Shown here: positions 47,407 to 57,913 of the stretch, one piece after another | Numbering within the stretch: the stretch's first letter is position 1 | How the letters are laid out: each line of letters opens with the position of its first letter | DNA from: Aurantiochytrium sp. KH105 | Taxonomy: Eukaryota > Sar > Bigyra > Thraustochytrida > Thraustochytriidae | NCBI GenBank assembly: GCA_003116975.1 | Contig: BGKB01000084.1 | Location: forward strand, 62,001 to 126,000 | Reading direction: 5' to 3' | Length of the DNA stretch: 64,000 nucleotides | Position numbers and translations under genes: made by a program | Notes under the pieces: generated by a model | The model's database searches: none | What the model was told of the DNA's origin: nothing | Seen by the model: the letters and a program-made list of their open reading frames with translations, nothing else

Positions 47407-50400
47407 TTAGTACTCGTCGAGCTCATCGAGCAGGCGCCGGAGCTTGGCATGCTGACGAACTTCAAGTTGCTCCTTCTTCACCCGCTCCGACTGAGCCGGC
47501 CCAGGTCGACCAGGGCGATGCTGCTTGTTGATGTCGCACTTACGACGCAAAATGTGCTCGATTTGCTGCAAACGCCGCTGCAACTCATGGTTGTCGACGA
47601 TATAGTTGATGGCTCGGCTCGAGTCAGAGCAAAAGTAGTCGAGGAGAGCGAGTGCCTTGGCGAAAATGCGAACCTGGTCGCGGAACATTTGCATCAGGTC
47701 CAAAATGGAGCTGGCGCTCGCCTCCTTGTTCGCAAAGAGGCGCTCGTAGTTGCGGGGCCGGTCTTGCTTTGCGACTTGCAACAGAATCTGCAAGGCGATT
47801 TCCAGCAGCTTCATATGCGGCAGACTCCGGTTGCATGAGTGAACCAGTGCAAAAAGCACGTCGCTCGCAGTTGAGTCAAGGAAGGCCTCGGCCATGGTCG
47901 GGTACCGTGTAGATACCTGGAGCGTTTCGCACGCATTACGGATAGCACCCAGGTTCTTGCTTTCGAGAAGCCACGCGAGCGCAGACTTGGTGCGAGCCCC
48001 AAGAGTCATGTCGTCCGTGGCCTTTGCACGTGCCGCGGCGAGACGGCGCTGAATCCGTGCCAATTCCTTGGAGCGTGCCGCGCGCACCTTCCAGCCGCGG
48101 TAAATTGCTTGCAGCTTGCAAAAGCCGCGCATTTGCGCAAGGTGAGCCAGGCAGTACTTTTGCGCAAAGCCTTGAATCTTGCATGCCGCTTCGCGCTGGG
48201 AAGCAAACCTGCGACGCGCTTGACGCATGCGCACCCAGCTCTGGGCAAGAGTAATGTCTCGCGCGAAGCCTCGCAGGCTCTCTCGCACCAGCCAACCCCT
48301 GCAAATCGCTTGCGTTTTGACCACAGCTCGCTGTCGCTCCATGGCCACGCGTCTCGCCAAGATCATGCGCCCAAGCGACTGCATCACAACAACTGCGCGA
48401 CGCGTTGCCGCTACTTGGCGACGAGCCGCAGCTCCTCGTGACAGCGCCTGAAGACACACCACGGCACGACGCTCCACCGCCAAGCGTTGCAAAACAATGG
48501 ACCGTCGCCAGATGGACTGAATGCGGACCACAGCCTGACGCCGCTTGCAGGACACCACACGCGCCTGCAGTCTGCGCACCGCAGCTTGTGCCACAATAAT
48601 CTGTCGCAGCGAGCGCTGGAACTCTGAACGGGCAACAATCATGCGACCACATGAGGAAATCTTGGTTGCAGCTGCATGCTGCAGCCGCAAATCGTTGCGT
48701 GCAGAAGCGCCGCGGAAGGCTGCCTGGATGAGCGTCGCCTTGTCCACAGTTGCACGAAAAGCATTTGTGGCCTGTGCGGCCCTTGTCCAAGCCTGCAGAC
48801 GCGTGGCGCACGCATGCTGAAGCGCAATGTGCTTCCGTGCTGCGCGTCCACGCCATGCCGCCTGCACTTGCAACGCACTCTGACGCTGCATCTTGTAGCG
48901 ACTTTGCTCGGCCCACATGCGGGCACACGACTGCACTGTCACCGTCGACCTGCGAACGACGAGCCAAATTTCGCGCATTTCGAACGCGCGGAAGAACGCC
49001 TGGATCTTGACAGTGCTGACGCGGATCCGAGAAAAGTGCTGTTGAGCTGCGTGTCTGCGCCAGGCCGTCTGAATCTTGTTACAAGCCTGCCGTCGCTCGG
49101 CGAGCTCACGTTGGCAGATCCACATGCGGGCCATGGCTTGAATGATAGTGCCAGCATGGCGGGAAATAGCAAGCTGGCTGCGGGCTTGCGAAGCTCGAAA
49201 CGCAGTCTGCACCGTCACAGCCGCAAGCTTGGCATTTCGAAGCTCCTCCTCGGCTCGCACGCGACGTGCAAGCGCTTGTAGCTTGAGAATGGCGGCGCGG
49301 CGCGAGTTTGCAGCTGCACGAGCGCAAATGCCACGAGCCAGGCTCTGAATTGTGACGATGGCGTAGCGGTGCTGCTCGGCCAAACGTGTTGCCTGCTGGG
49401 TCCGGGCAATGCTCTGCAGCTTGATTACCGCGATCCGAATGCGCAAAAATTGCATGCGTTCAAGCGCTGTGCGCGCAAACGCTTGCACTTCGAGAATGGC
49501 AACGCGTCGAGATTTTGCAGCTGTACGAGCGCAAATGCCACGAGCGAAGCTCTGGATTGTGACAATAGCACAGCGGTGCTGTTGAGCCAAGCGTGTTGCC
49601 TGCTGGGTGCGAGCGACACTCTGCAATTTGATTACCGCAGCGCGAATGCGCAGGAAGCACACTCGCGCAAGCATTGTGCGTGCAAACGCTTGTACCTCGA
49701 CAACGGCGGCGCGACGTGCATTCGCAGCTGACCGAGCGCAAATGCAACGAGCCAGGCTCTGGATCGTAAGGACAGCGCAGCGGTGCTGTTCGGCCAAACG
49801 CGTTGCTTGCTGGGAGCGTGCGACACTCTGCAACTTGATCACAGCGGCCCGCGTGCGCAGATATTGCATGCGTCCAAGTGCTGCTCGCGTAAACGCCTGC
49901 GTCTTTGTGACACAAGCCACCTTGGCAGAGAATTCACGCTGTGCATTCATGCGGCGCGCGTGGGCTTGGGCAAACACCGCAGCTCGCTTGGCCTTGAGCA
50001 GCGTTTGCTGCGCCACTCGAGCACGAAAGAGACTTTGCACTGTAACGATGCTCTTGCGCTCTCGGAGAAAGCGCTTGCGTTCGAGAAGCGTCCGAGCAGC
50101 GGCCTGTACCTGGACGATCTGGGCCAGCTTACTGGCACATACGCGCCGCGTCTGAAGCCTGCGGGCATTACTCTGGCAAAAGATGGCGACCTTTCGAGCG
50201 CGGAGGAGGTGCTGCTGGGCCTGGTGGGCGCGAACAGTGCTCTGGACTGCGATGGCGGCATTGCGCTTGGTCAAGAATTCCTTTCGAGTAAGAAGAGCAC
50301 GTACGCCAGCCTGAACCTGAACGACTTGGGCCAACTTCTCGTCAAAGGCACGCTGAGCCTGGATTCTCCGGGCGTGGGATTGCGCAAAGAGAGCGACTTG

Positions 50401-53400
50401 CTTTGCTCCAAGGAACCGTTTCCGCGAAAGAAGCATGCGGACCTGTGATTCGACGCGAAGCGCGGCATTGCGCTGGATCAAAAGCAGGTGAGATGCGCGC
50501 CACATGCGCGCCATCGCCTGCAGTTGAATTGCTGCGTTCTGCGCCTGGTGCAAATGATGAACAGCTGCGCATTTACGTACCCATGATTGGATGCGCACCG
50601 TCGCTGTGCGAATGTAGAGGAACTGCGTGCGGATCACGTGCATGCGGAGAACGCTTCCGAGCTTGACCGCGGCCGTTGTCTGCTTTGCCAGAGCGTGACG
50701 TGCCGCCCAAGCCCGTGCGAGAGACTGAACCTTGACAATGCGACGCCGGGTGAGTGCAGCTTGGCAACAGGCACGATGGCGGCGCGCGAGAGATTGAACA
50801 CGAACAATGTCGCGAATCTGTGCGCGGCACGTGGACCGAGCATGCGCACCTCGTACGGCTGCTTGGATAGCCGTCGCTGCTGTGTGACGCACGGTCAGCT
50901 GCGAACGTACCTGACACCCCCGCCATGCTGCCTGAATCTCGATGATCGATTCCCGAACGAAGCGATACATGCCGCGAATTCGGTCCTGACGAACACAAGC
51001 CTGAATTGTGATGGCTGCACGGGTCATCTCCTGGTAGTGCGTCTGCGCGAGAGCCATGCGCAAAAAGGCCTGCACCTTGATGCAGGCATCTTCAGCTGCA
51101 GCGAAGCGCTTGCGAGCAAAATAGGCGCGCATTGCATTCTGCAAAACAATTGTCTTCTCCTGTAGCATCGTGTACCGGGTCAAATGGTAACGCTGACGTG
51201 CCATGGCCTGCAGACGAATCGATGCAGAACGCATTTGCAACCACGATGTTTCAGCGGCATGGCGGCGCCACACCGTTTGCAGACGAAGAGCCGCACCTTG
51301 CATGCATCTCATTTGCCGACGTACTGCTACTCCACGCGAGAGAGCTTGCATAGCGATGGCGTGATCTTTCAGCGTGAGGAAGCCGCGACGCACAAGGACG
51401 GATCCTCGAACAAAAGCTTGCATGTGCACAACAGCAATCTTGGAGCGTTGCTGCCAGCGCCGATCCAGAAACCCGCGAACAAGCGACTGGATCGTCACCG
51501 CAGCGGACATCTCGTACAAGAGGTTCATACGCTGGTTGTGGCCGCGTACAAACGCCTGAATGGCAACCGCGGCAGTCTCCTTGGCGCGAAGGGTCCGCGT
51601 CCGAATGCAGGCCTGGTGACGCCGCACGACAGCCTGGACTTGCACAATCATGCTCAACACAGCGTTATAGATCTCGTACGTAGCACGGCCGCGGAAAAAG
51701 GCTTGCAAAGTGATTGCCGCATCGCGCAAATCACAATAGGCAAGACGCATCGGGTAGCCGCGCGCAAAGGCCTGCAGTTTGCGGGCCATGCGATCCTTGC
51801 GAAGAAATTGTCGCGCAAGCAGGCCCCTCGTATACTTTTGAATGACGAGAGCAGCGTCCAGAGACCTCTCTCCAAGTTCGCGCAGGTACCTGCCGCGGTA
51901 ATGCTGGCGCCAAACGGCCTGGATCCGCGTCGCGGCAGCAATTTCATCGCGCGATACGAGCAAACGTGACGAAAGGTACGTGACAAAGAGAAGCATCATC
52001 TTCTCCTCGGGGACATTCTCGGAATCGAATTGGGGAAGGAGGACCGGGACGGATCCCAACGCGGTGGCGCACTCGTTAACGAGCTGAAAGTTTGCTCGCT
52101 CGTTTTCGAGGCTTCGACGGTACTCTGATCGCGGCATGTCCTGCACGTTGTGCACAGCCCAGTCGAGATCTGCAGCATAGCTTTCTGGGTGTCTTGCGCG
52201 GCAAACGTCGACGGTGGTCTCGCGAATGGACTCACGCGGAAGAAGACCCGGATGGTAGTGGTGGATGAGCAGGCAGAGCGCGCGGCCGGAGGCCATGGAG
52301 GTCGTAAAGTTGGCCACACGCATGCCATGATGCGCACAGATGCTCTGGCACCAGCGCAATAGAACGTCCATGGCGGCCTCCGTATGCTCAGTCTCTTGGT
52401 TTTCTTCTGCGGTGGCCTCTCCGCGCTGCGCCCGCACTTGCATCTTGTGATGTTTGGCGAGCTCCTCAGACTTGGCCATGATGCGCGAGGCTGTCTTACC
52501 ATGCATGGTACGCACGCGTGATGTCTCGTCACAAAGTGCTTCCTCCGGGAGGACGCCATCGAGCTTCCACTTGAGGATCATCTTCCACAGCAACGCAAGA
52601 GTCTTGCGCCTGTCGCCATCGACAATGTCGCGGTTGCTGATCGTTTCCGGTTTGACGGGCATTTGCGCGCGCGCCAATCCAGTCGCCGTGTTGTGGGAAA
52701 ATACCAGGCTCACGCCCTGGCGTTCGAGCTCCTTGAGGGCCACGTCAGTGTTGTGCAGCTTTTGCAGACGACTGACAGCCGGAGCGCGCATGAGCTCTGA
52801 CAATGTGCGGTCTCTGTTGTCTGTGAGAAGCTCTACAGCACGCGAGAGCCGCAAGCCGTCGCGCAGATCGACAGCCAAATTTGTGACGCGAAAGTCAAAC
52901 TCGTCGAGTTTGCGCTGTTCGTGGTGCAGCGTGTAGGCGCACGAGTTTTGGAGGTGCCGGAGGACGTTGCCCTCGCCTGCAAGAAACTCTTTGGCAAAGT
53001 TGATGAGCATGTCTGCAGAGGACTTGATCGGGGAGTCCACGCGAAAGAGGCAGCTTGGGTGATCGATGAGGCTTGCCTGCTTGGCACGGTCCAGGAAGAT
53101 GACAAGTTTGAGGAAGCGACGCAGGGTGCGCCGGCGCATCTCTTGCTTGTATTCGGGGTTTTCGTCAAAGAGTCCCTTCTTTGTCACGCGATACTCCTCG
53201 TCGAGCTCGGGGTCTCCGAGAAAGTATGTCGTCGCGAAACGCTTCATGGAGCGGCGAGCCGCGTGATGTTGGAGAGTGTGCCCTCCAAGGACGGTATCGA
53301 GACCGATGCGCAGCCATGCATCTTGGTAACAGAACAGCATGTCGAGCACCATGCGCCGCAGCCCAAGATCTTTAAACATATCGCGATCAGCTCGAATGGA

Positions 53401-54543
53401 GATGCCTCCGCTCGCAATTTCGCGGTCGATTTGGAGGCTTGTGGCCTCCATCTCAGGGCTGTGCATGACTACAAAGGCACGTCGCTGCAGCGCAGCGTGT
53501 CGCTGCTTGCGTGCAAGTTCTGCGAGCGCGAGCCGAGGCACCGCCTCGGTCTGCGCCTCTTCACTGACATCGGACATTTCTGGGTCCATGACAAAGTTGA
53601 GCCATGCTGCAAAGCCCTTTTCTTGCTTTTCCATCCAGCGCTCGTCGTAGGACACCTGTCGCATTTTCAGGTCCCGGTGACCAATATTGGTAAGCGTGGT
53701 CGACTTTTGTGCATTGGACTGTCTCCGAAGGCGCAGCGAAGCAGCTGGGCGTGCAGACTGCGATGTCGTTCGCGATTTTGAGCTGGATAACGCCGGTTTG
53801 AACACATTTGCGTCACGATCTACGTAAGTTCTTGCGAGGGAGTTGTGTGGCCGGTTTGCCTTGTCTGACACCCCGAGAGGCGCCTTGTTGACACCACGCG
53901 ATGAGTTTTCAGTGCCCTTGAATCGGTGCACAGGTTTCGGGCCGCCGCCAGTGCTTGCATGGCGCGCTGCCCTCGGTTTGCCTCCGAGGCGGGGTTTCTT
54001 ATTGTCTGCTGTCTTGGCGACACCGCACACGAAAGCGCCAACGCGAATGCGGCGGCGCTGTGCGTTGAGGAGGCTGAAAGAAATGCTCTGACGCACACCG
54101 CCAGCGGATGCCGGCCGCCATGCAATCGAGCAGATCGCGGTGCTTTCGGGGGGGATCTCGTATAGGGCTTCGCCGCCACTTGCATTGAGGATCTCGAAGC
54201 CGTTGCGCGTGCTAAAGCGTTCTGCACGGACGGCGACGAGCTCCGTGGCGTTATTCCGAAGCACAAACTCGCCAACGTAGGGTTCCGCATCCGAAGACTC
54301 GAGAACGTTTCGCGAGCCGAAGTCGAGCATGGACTGTTGCTGCACGTTTTGCAGGACCACTTCCACGCGCGTGGGCTCGTTACCGGCAGCATGCTTTGAC
54401 TCATCTTCGCCGCGAATGGCAATGTCAAAATTTTCTGGTTCCTCGTCCAGTCCGAACTCGCTTAGTTCCTGGCTCTCCTCATCCAAGACACGCACCGCCG
54501 GTGGTGGTGTCCATTGGATCTCGAACGCTGTGCCTTTGCTCAT
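47407..54543 (-). CDS. ASPM: ASPM-like spindle pole protein
   Basis: ASPM (abnormal spindle) organises microtubule minus ends at spindle poles. The frame encodes 2378 residues without a break. N-terminus: an ASH-type region (about 1-180; ASPM, SPD-2, hydin). Two calponin-homology domains follow, the first around 550-600 (VTNLAVDLRDGLRLSRAVEL), the second around 730-850 (MDVLLRWCQSICAHHGMRVA). From about 875 to 2160 there are some 50 IQ motifs (AAVWRQHYRGR-, IQAFVRG-, VQAFAR-type), predicted calmodulin or light-chain binding. A C-terminal helical, armadillo-like region closes the protein (about 2180-2378). The start MSKGTAFEIQWTPPPAVRVL is followed by acidic residues as in ASPM homologues. A threefold 207-bp repeat lies in the IQ region. 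Confidence 0.9.
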   Translation of the reverse strand: MSKGTAFEIQWTPPPAVRVLDEESQELSEFGLDEEPENFDIAIRGEDESKHAAGNEPTRVEVVLQNVQQQSMLDFGSRNVLESSDAEPYVGEFVLRNNATELVAVRAERFSTRNGFEILNASGGEALYEIPPESTAICSIAWRPASAGGVRQSISFSLLNAQRRRIRVGAFVCGVAKTADNKKPRLGGKPRAARHASTGGGPKPVHRFKGTENSSRGVNKAPLGVSDKANRPHNSLARTYVDRDANVFKPALSSSKSRTTSQSARPAASLRLRRQSNAQKSTTLTNIGHRDLKMRQVSYDERWMEKQEKGFAAWLNFVMDPEMSDVSEEAQTEAVPRLALAELARKQRHAALQRRAFVVMHSPEMEATSLQIDREIASGGISIRADRDMFKDLGLRRMVLDMLFCYQDAWLRIGLDTVLGGHTLQHHAARRSMKRFATTYFLGDPELDEEYRVTKKGLFDENPEYKQEMRRRTLRRFLKLVIFLDRAKQASLIDHPSCLFRVDSPIKSSADMLINFAKEFLAGEGNVLRHLQNSCAYTLHHEQRKLDEFDFRVTNLAVDLRDGLRLSRAVELLTDNRDRTLSELMRAPAVSRLQKLHNTDVALKELERQGVSLVFSHNTATGLARAQMPVKPETISNRDIVDGDRRKTLALLWKMILKWKLDGVLPEEALCDETSRVRTMHGKTASRIMAKSEELAKHHKMQVRAQRGEATAEENQETEHTEAAMDVLLRWCQSICAHHGMRVANFTTSMASGRALCLLIHHYHPGLLPRESIRETTVDVCRARHPESYAADLDWAVHNVQDMPRSEYRRSLENERANFQLVNECATALGSVPVLLPQFDSENVPEEKMMLLFVTYLSSRLLVSRDEIAAATRIQAVWRQHYRGRYLRELGERSLDAALVIQKYTRGLLARQFLRKDRMARKLQAFARGYPMRLAYCDLRDAAITLQAFFRGRATYEIYNAVLSMIVQVQAVVRRHQACIRTRTLRAKETAAVAIQAFVRGHNQRMNLLYEMSAAVTIQSLVRGFLDRRWQQRSKIAVVHMQAFVRGSVLVRRGFLTLKDHAIAMQALSRGVAVRRQMRCMQGAALRLQTVWRRHAAETSWLQMRSASIRLQAMARQRYHLTRYTMLQEKTIVLQNAMRAYFARKRFAAAEDACIKVQAFLRMALAQTHYQEMTRAAITIQACVRQDRIRGMYRFVRESIIEIQAAWRGCQVRSQLTVRHTAATAIQAAVRGAHARSTCRAQIRDIVRVQSLARRHRACCQAALTRRRIVKVQSLARAWAARHALAKQTTAAVKLGSVLRMHVIRTQFLYIRTATVRIQSWVRKCAAVHHLHQAQNAAIQLQAMARMWRASHLLLIQRNAALRVESQVRMLLSRKRFLGAKQVALFAQSHARRIQAQRAFDEKLAQVVQVQAGVRALLTRKEFLTKRNAAIAVQSTVRAHQAQQHLLRARKVAIFCQSNARRLQTRRVCASKLAQIVQVQAAARTLLERKRFLRERKSIVTVQSLFRARVAQQTLLKAKRAAVFAQAHARRMNAQREFSAKVACVTKTQAFTRAALGRMQYLRTRAAVIKLQSVARSQQATRLAEQHRCAVLTIQSLARCICARSAANARRAAVVEVQAFARTMLARVCFLRIRAAVIKLQSVARTQQATRLAQQHRCAIVTIQSFARGICARTAAKSRRVAILEVQAFARTALERMQFLRIRIAVIKLQSIARTQQATRLAEQHRYAIVTIQSLARGICARAAANSRRAAILKLQALARRVRAEEELRNAKLAAVTVQTAFRASQARSQLAISRHAGTIIQAMARMWICQRELAERRQACNKIQTAWRRHAAQQHFSRIRVSTVKIQAFFRAFEMREIWLVVRRSTVTVQSCARMWAEQSRYKMQRQSALQVQAAWRGRAARKHIALQHACATRLQAWTRAAQATNAFRATVDKATLIQAAFRGASARNDLRLQHAAATKISSCGRMIVARSEFQRSLRQIIVAQAAVRRLQARVVSCKRRQAVVRIQSIWRRSIVLQRLAVERRAVVCLQALSRGAAARRQVAATRRAVVVMQSLGRMILARRVAMERQRAVVKTQAICRGWLVRESLRGFARDITLAQSWVRMRQARRRFASQREAACKIQGFAQKYCLAHLAQMRGFCKLQAIYRGWKVRAARSKELARIQRRLAAARAKATDDMTLGARTKSALAWLLESKNLGAIRNACETLQVSTRYPTMAEAFLDSTASDVLFALVHSCNRSLPHMKLLEIALQILLQVAKQDRPRNYERLFANKEASASSILDLMQMFRDQVRIFAKALALLDYFCSDSSRAINYIVDNHELQRRLQQIEHILRRKCDINKQHRPGRPGPAQSERVKKEQLEVRQHAKLRRLLDELDEY
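49222..49842 (-). repeat. Three 207-bp tandem repeats in the ASPM IQ region
   Basis: Three consecutive copies of exactly 207 bp (69 residues, three IQ motifs each), beginning at plus-strand positions 49842, 49635 and 49428 and read on the minus strand. Each starts VIKLQS(V/I)AR(S/T)QQATRLA. High identity points to recent expansion. Confidence 0.85.
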
Positions 54544-55770
54544 CGTACCGTTTAAAGTCGATGTTTATGTTTGTGTTGCTCTCTTTACCTTTGCTTTGGG
54601 AAAGCAAGTCGCGAAGGAGAAAGGTGAATGGGCTGAGCTGAGCTGCTGATGACGACGTCTAGTCTTGGCTTGCCGGGTTTGCCTCGTGCGCTTTCGTCTG
54701 TTTTCTGGGATGAATGAAGGCGAAATTGCAACAGCCCAAAGTCCCCTTGTGTCTTTGCTCTTGCAAGACAAGGCAATGCAAAGCAAAGCAATGTAAGGCA
54801 AGGCCACCGCCGCCGCCACGCGCTAGCTTGTTGGTCCCGCCCGGTCTTTGAGGCCTCCTCTCCTCCGTTCCAGCCCGAGGGTGGGTCCCGGCGAGGGTGC
54901 TCGGCGATCGCGGCTGCGCGAGTGTGGCCTGTCACGTCAATCGAATTGGTTGCAGATCTGGCTGGGCCTGCTTTTCCCTAGCCTGCCAGTTATTTCTCCT
55001 CCTCCGGCTCCTCCTCCTCCTCCTTCTCTTGCGGCGTCGTCGTCGCTTTGCCGCTCGCCGTCTCGCTCTCGAGCCCCGCTTGCGCGGTCGTTTCGAGCAA
55101 GAACTCGGATAACCGTTTTCCGCTCGGCCGCCGCACCGGACCCGGCGACATCTCCGCTACCGCCGTGCATCCGTGTCCTCTTTTCCGGTACGGGGGCAAG
55201 ATATACCGGACCCCGCGCACGCTTCGAACAGCGGAGCACAGTGGGACGCACTTTCACGACCAAAGCAGTGCTCGTCGATCAATCAGCCAGCCAGCCCAAG
55301 ATGTACGAGCGCGAGTCGTTCCAAGTTGCGCGAGAAGACGTCTGTCTTCTCCGGGGATGCGCACTAGCGCCTCTGCAGAAAGCAAGAAAAGAAAGGGAGG
55401 AGGATGCGGGCTCGCTGAGAGCAGGCCGGGGCCCGCCAGCAAGTTTTCGAGATGGCGACGACCGGCCGGATGGCGTAAGAAAAAAAAATGAAGGCGCGCA
55501 AAGAGAATGGAGGGCGAGAGACTGACAACCTGGGTCGGCAGGTGATGAACGGCAAGCACCTTTGGCAAGCTTGTGGACGTTTTCCCTCCCTCCTTTCTTT
55601 CCATTCTCTTGGCATTAGAATCCCGCTTCACGAGCTGCCACTGGTGGGCTGGGCGTGTGGTCGCAGTCCCTGTCCTCGGGGTCCCATGGTTGTTATGTGA
55701 CGGTGAGATCATAAAAGACCTGTTGTACCTGGCTAGTAAACTCCGAAGATTGGAAAGAATCGATGACAAG
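54544..55770. other. Divergent intergenic region, ASPM and GH47
   Basis: The 1.2-kb divergent spacer has an AGGCA/AAGCA/AGGCC array at 54771-54803 in the ASPM 5' flank, a CTCCTCCTC run (about 54999-55025) and a GC-rich block (55040-55260). Frames of up to 225 codons lack family features and look like composition artefacts. No gene called. Confidence 0.45.
54771..54803 (+). repeat. AGGCA/AAGCA pentanucleotide array
   Basis: About six five-base units (AGGCA, ATGCA, AAGCA, AAGCA, ATGTA, AGGCA) in the ASPM 5' flank, related to the array near 27945. Confidence 0.6.
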
Positions 55771-57732
55771 ATGAGCGACTTGCGATCGCGAGGGGCCGCG
55801 ACGGCCTCCGGGCGCCCGCCTGCAGCCATGGCGTCCTCCTCGAGCGTGCCCTGGACAATGGCGGCCGACAGCGCAAACGGCGAGAGCTTGCGGGCAACAA
55901 CACTCTTCGTCGATAGCAGCAGCAGCAGCAGCAGCAGCAATAGCAGCAGCAGCAACAGCGGCGTTGGCGGCATAAACAACGACACGTTGCTTGGGAGTAC
56001 GCGGGACCTGCCGCGCTCAGAAAGCGACGCGGACAAGCGGATGGCCAGGATGCATGCACACCAGAACAGACCACGAAGTATGGCCGAACTTCTTGGACTC
56101 GCCGTCTGTTTCTCAGTCTGTCTGCTGGCGGCTGTCCACCTTGCCTCTGTCGCTCGCGATTTCATCGCCCCTTCTCTTCAAGCTCCATTTAGTCGACGAG
56201 GCTCCTTTCGTTCCAACAGTCTCGACTTTTCCGCCAATGCTGCCGACGGCGATGATGACGCAGTTGGCGAAGTGGCACCCGTCAGTGAGCCACATCTGGA
56301 CGCAGAAGCTGAAGCGCTTGCCAGATCGCGGCAAACTGCGGTCCGCGATGCGTTTTTGCACGCTTGGCGCGGGTACAAAACGTACGCCTGGGGCAAGGAC
56401 TCGCTGCATCCTAAAACAAAACGTGGCAGCGATGATTTCCTTGGCATGGCCATTTCCATTCTGGACAGCATGGACACGGCTCTCATCATGAATCTTGATG
56501 ATGTTTTTGAGGAACAGTACGCATGGGTCGTGCAAGAGCTCAAGTTTGGGCATCAAGAAGACATTAACGTTTTTGAAACGACAATTCGCGTGGTGGGAGG
56601 CCTGCTCAGTGCGTACGCGCTGTCTGGCCGCACGCCGTTGTTGGATCTGGCCGATGATTTAGGGCAAAGACTATTACCTGCATTTGACAGCAAGACTGGA
56701 ATCCCGTACGGCACACTGGGTCTCAAGACAGGAAAAAAGTACAATCCGAGCTGGGTGAGCCAAGCCAGCTCCGTTGCTGAAGCCGGAACGCTCCAGATGG
56801 AGTTTCGATATTTGGCCAAGCTCACGGGCAAACGCGAGTACCGAAACAAGGTGGACCGCGTCTTGCACTTTTTCGAAAAGCAGATGCGCACAGGATCGAG
56901 CTCCGACGTTTACGACGGACTCTTTCCAATGTATGTCCATCCCGAGACAGGCCGCGCAACGGGAGAACCCATTATTACATTTGGCGCGCGGGGCGACAGC
57001 CTCTACGAGTATTTTCTGAAGTCTTATCTGCAATCCGACCGCAGCGAGCAGTGGCTTTTGCAAATGTATGAAACATCCATGACGGGCATGACGAATCATC
57101 TCTTGCATCAGACGAGTGGTCCCGAGCGTTACACCTATATTGCCGAGCTCAACATGAAAAAACCTTATGATCCCATCAAAAAAATGGATCACCTCGTGTG
57201 TTTCGTGCCGGGCATGTTGGCGCTCGGGTCTGTGCGTGGCGCGGGTTCCAAAGTGGCCCATGATCGGGCCAGGAGCCACTTGGCCATTGCAGAGCGCCTC
57301 ATGCGAACCTGTTATTCCATGTACTCTAGCACAGCGACAGGTCTCGCCCCGGAGATCGCGCACATGGACCAGCCTTCCTCGCCGGAGCTTATGCCCAAGA
57401 ATGGCGCCAAGCACTCGCTCCTTCGGCCGGAGACTGTCGAGTCGCTCTTTATCCTTTGGCGCGTCACCAAGAAGCAGAGATACCGCGACTGGGGCTGGGA
57501 AATCTTTCGTGCCATTGAGAACCACGCCCGTGTTTCCTCGGGTGGCTACAGCGGCATCGCCGACGTCACGCAGGTCCCGCCCAAACTGAACGACAAGATG
57601 GACTCATTTTTCCTCGCCGAGACGCTCAAGTACCTCTACTTGCTTTACGCCCCGGACGATCTAATTCCGCTCGACAAGTACGTCTTCTCTACGGAGGCGC
57701 ATCCTCTGCCTGTCTTTCAATGGGACGAATAA
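55771..57732 (+). CDS. GH47 alpha-1,2-mannosidase (ER mannosidase I type)
   Basis: Trims a terminal alpha-1,2-mannose from N-glycans in the ER or early Golgi, a step in glycoprotein quality control. The protein has 653 residues. The ATG at 55771 (MSDLRSRGAATASGRPPAAM) gives a cytosolic tail with a serine run from AGC repeats (about 50-66), a single signal-anchor (LLGLAVCFSVCLLAAVHLA, about 110-128) and a luminal domain (about 185-650). Family landmarks: ILDSMDTALIM, NVFETTIRVVGGLLSAYALS, GARGDSLYEYFLKS, LRPETVESLFILWR and FSTEAHPL, whose threonine coordinates calcium. This fits mannosidase I/MNS rather than EDEM, which lacks a typical anchor. Confidence 0.9.
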   Translation: MSDLRSRGAATASGRPPAAMASSSSVPWTMAADSANGESLRATTLFVDSSSSSSSSNSSSSNSGVGGINNDTLLGSTRDLPRSESDADKRMARMHAHQNRPRSMAELLGLAVCFSVCLLAAVHLASVARDFIAPSLQAPFSRRGSFRSNSLDFSANAADGDDDAVGEVAPVSEPHLDAEAEALARSRQTAVRDAFLHAWRGYKTYAWGKDSLHPKTKRGSDDFLGMAISILDSMDTALIMNLDDVFEEQYAWVVQELKFGHQEDINVFETTIRVVGGLLSAYALSGRTPLLDLADDLGQRLLPAFDSKTGIPYGTLGLKTGKKYNPSWVSQASSVAEAGTLQMEFRYLAKLTGKREYRNKVDRVLHFFEKQMRTGSSSDVYDGLFPMYVHPETGRATGEPIITFGARGDSLYEYFLKSYLQSDRSEQWLLQMYETSMTGMTNHLLHQTSGPERYTYIAELNMKKPYDPIKKMDHLVCFVPGMLALGSVRGAGSKVAHDRARSHLAIAERLMRTCYSMYSSTATGLAPEIAHMDQPSSPELMPKNGAKHSLLRPETVESLFILWRVTKKQRYRDWGWEIFRAIENHARVSSGGYSGIADVTQVPPKLNDKMDSFFLAETLKYLYLLYAPDDLIPLDKYVFSTEAHPLPVFQWDE

Positions 57733-57913
57733 TTTGCGGCGATCGATGGGTCGATTCTGCATTGATCTCTTTCTCATACAGTGCTACGCCTACCTAACGT
57801 TTACTACTACGGCACAAGAAATCGGGATTTTGGGCCAAGCCAAACAAACACCACTGGCAGAACTCCAAGGACGGGCTGCGAAAACGCGTACAGCGCGAGA
57901 GCAGCGAGCCACC

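Noticed and set aside
54848-55525. A 225-codon plus-strand frame in the ASPM-GH47 spacer
   Set aside because: Pro/Ser/Arg-rich with no domain; overlapping frames on the other strand look alike, so composition explains it.
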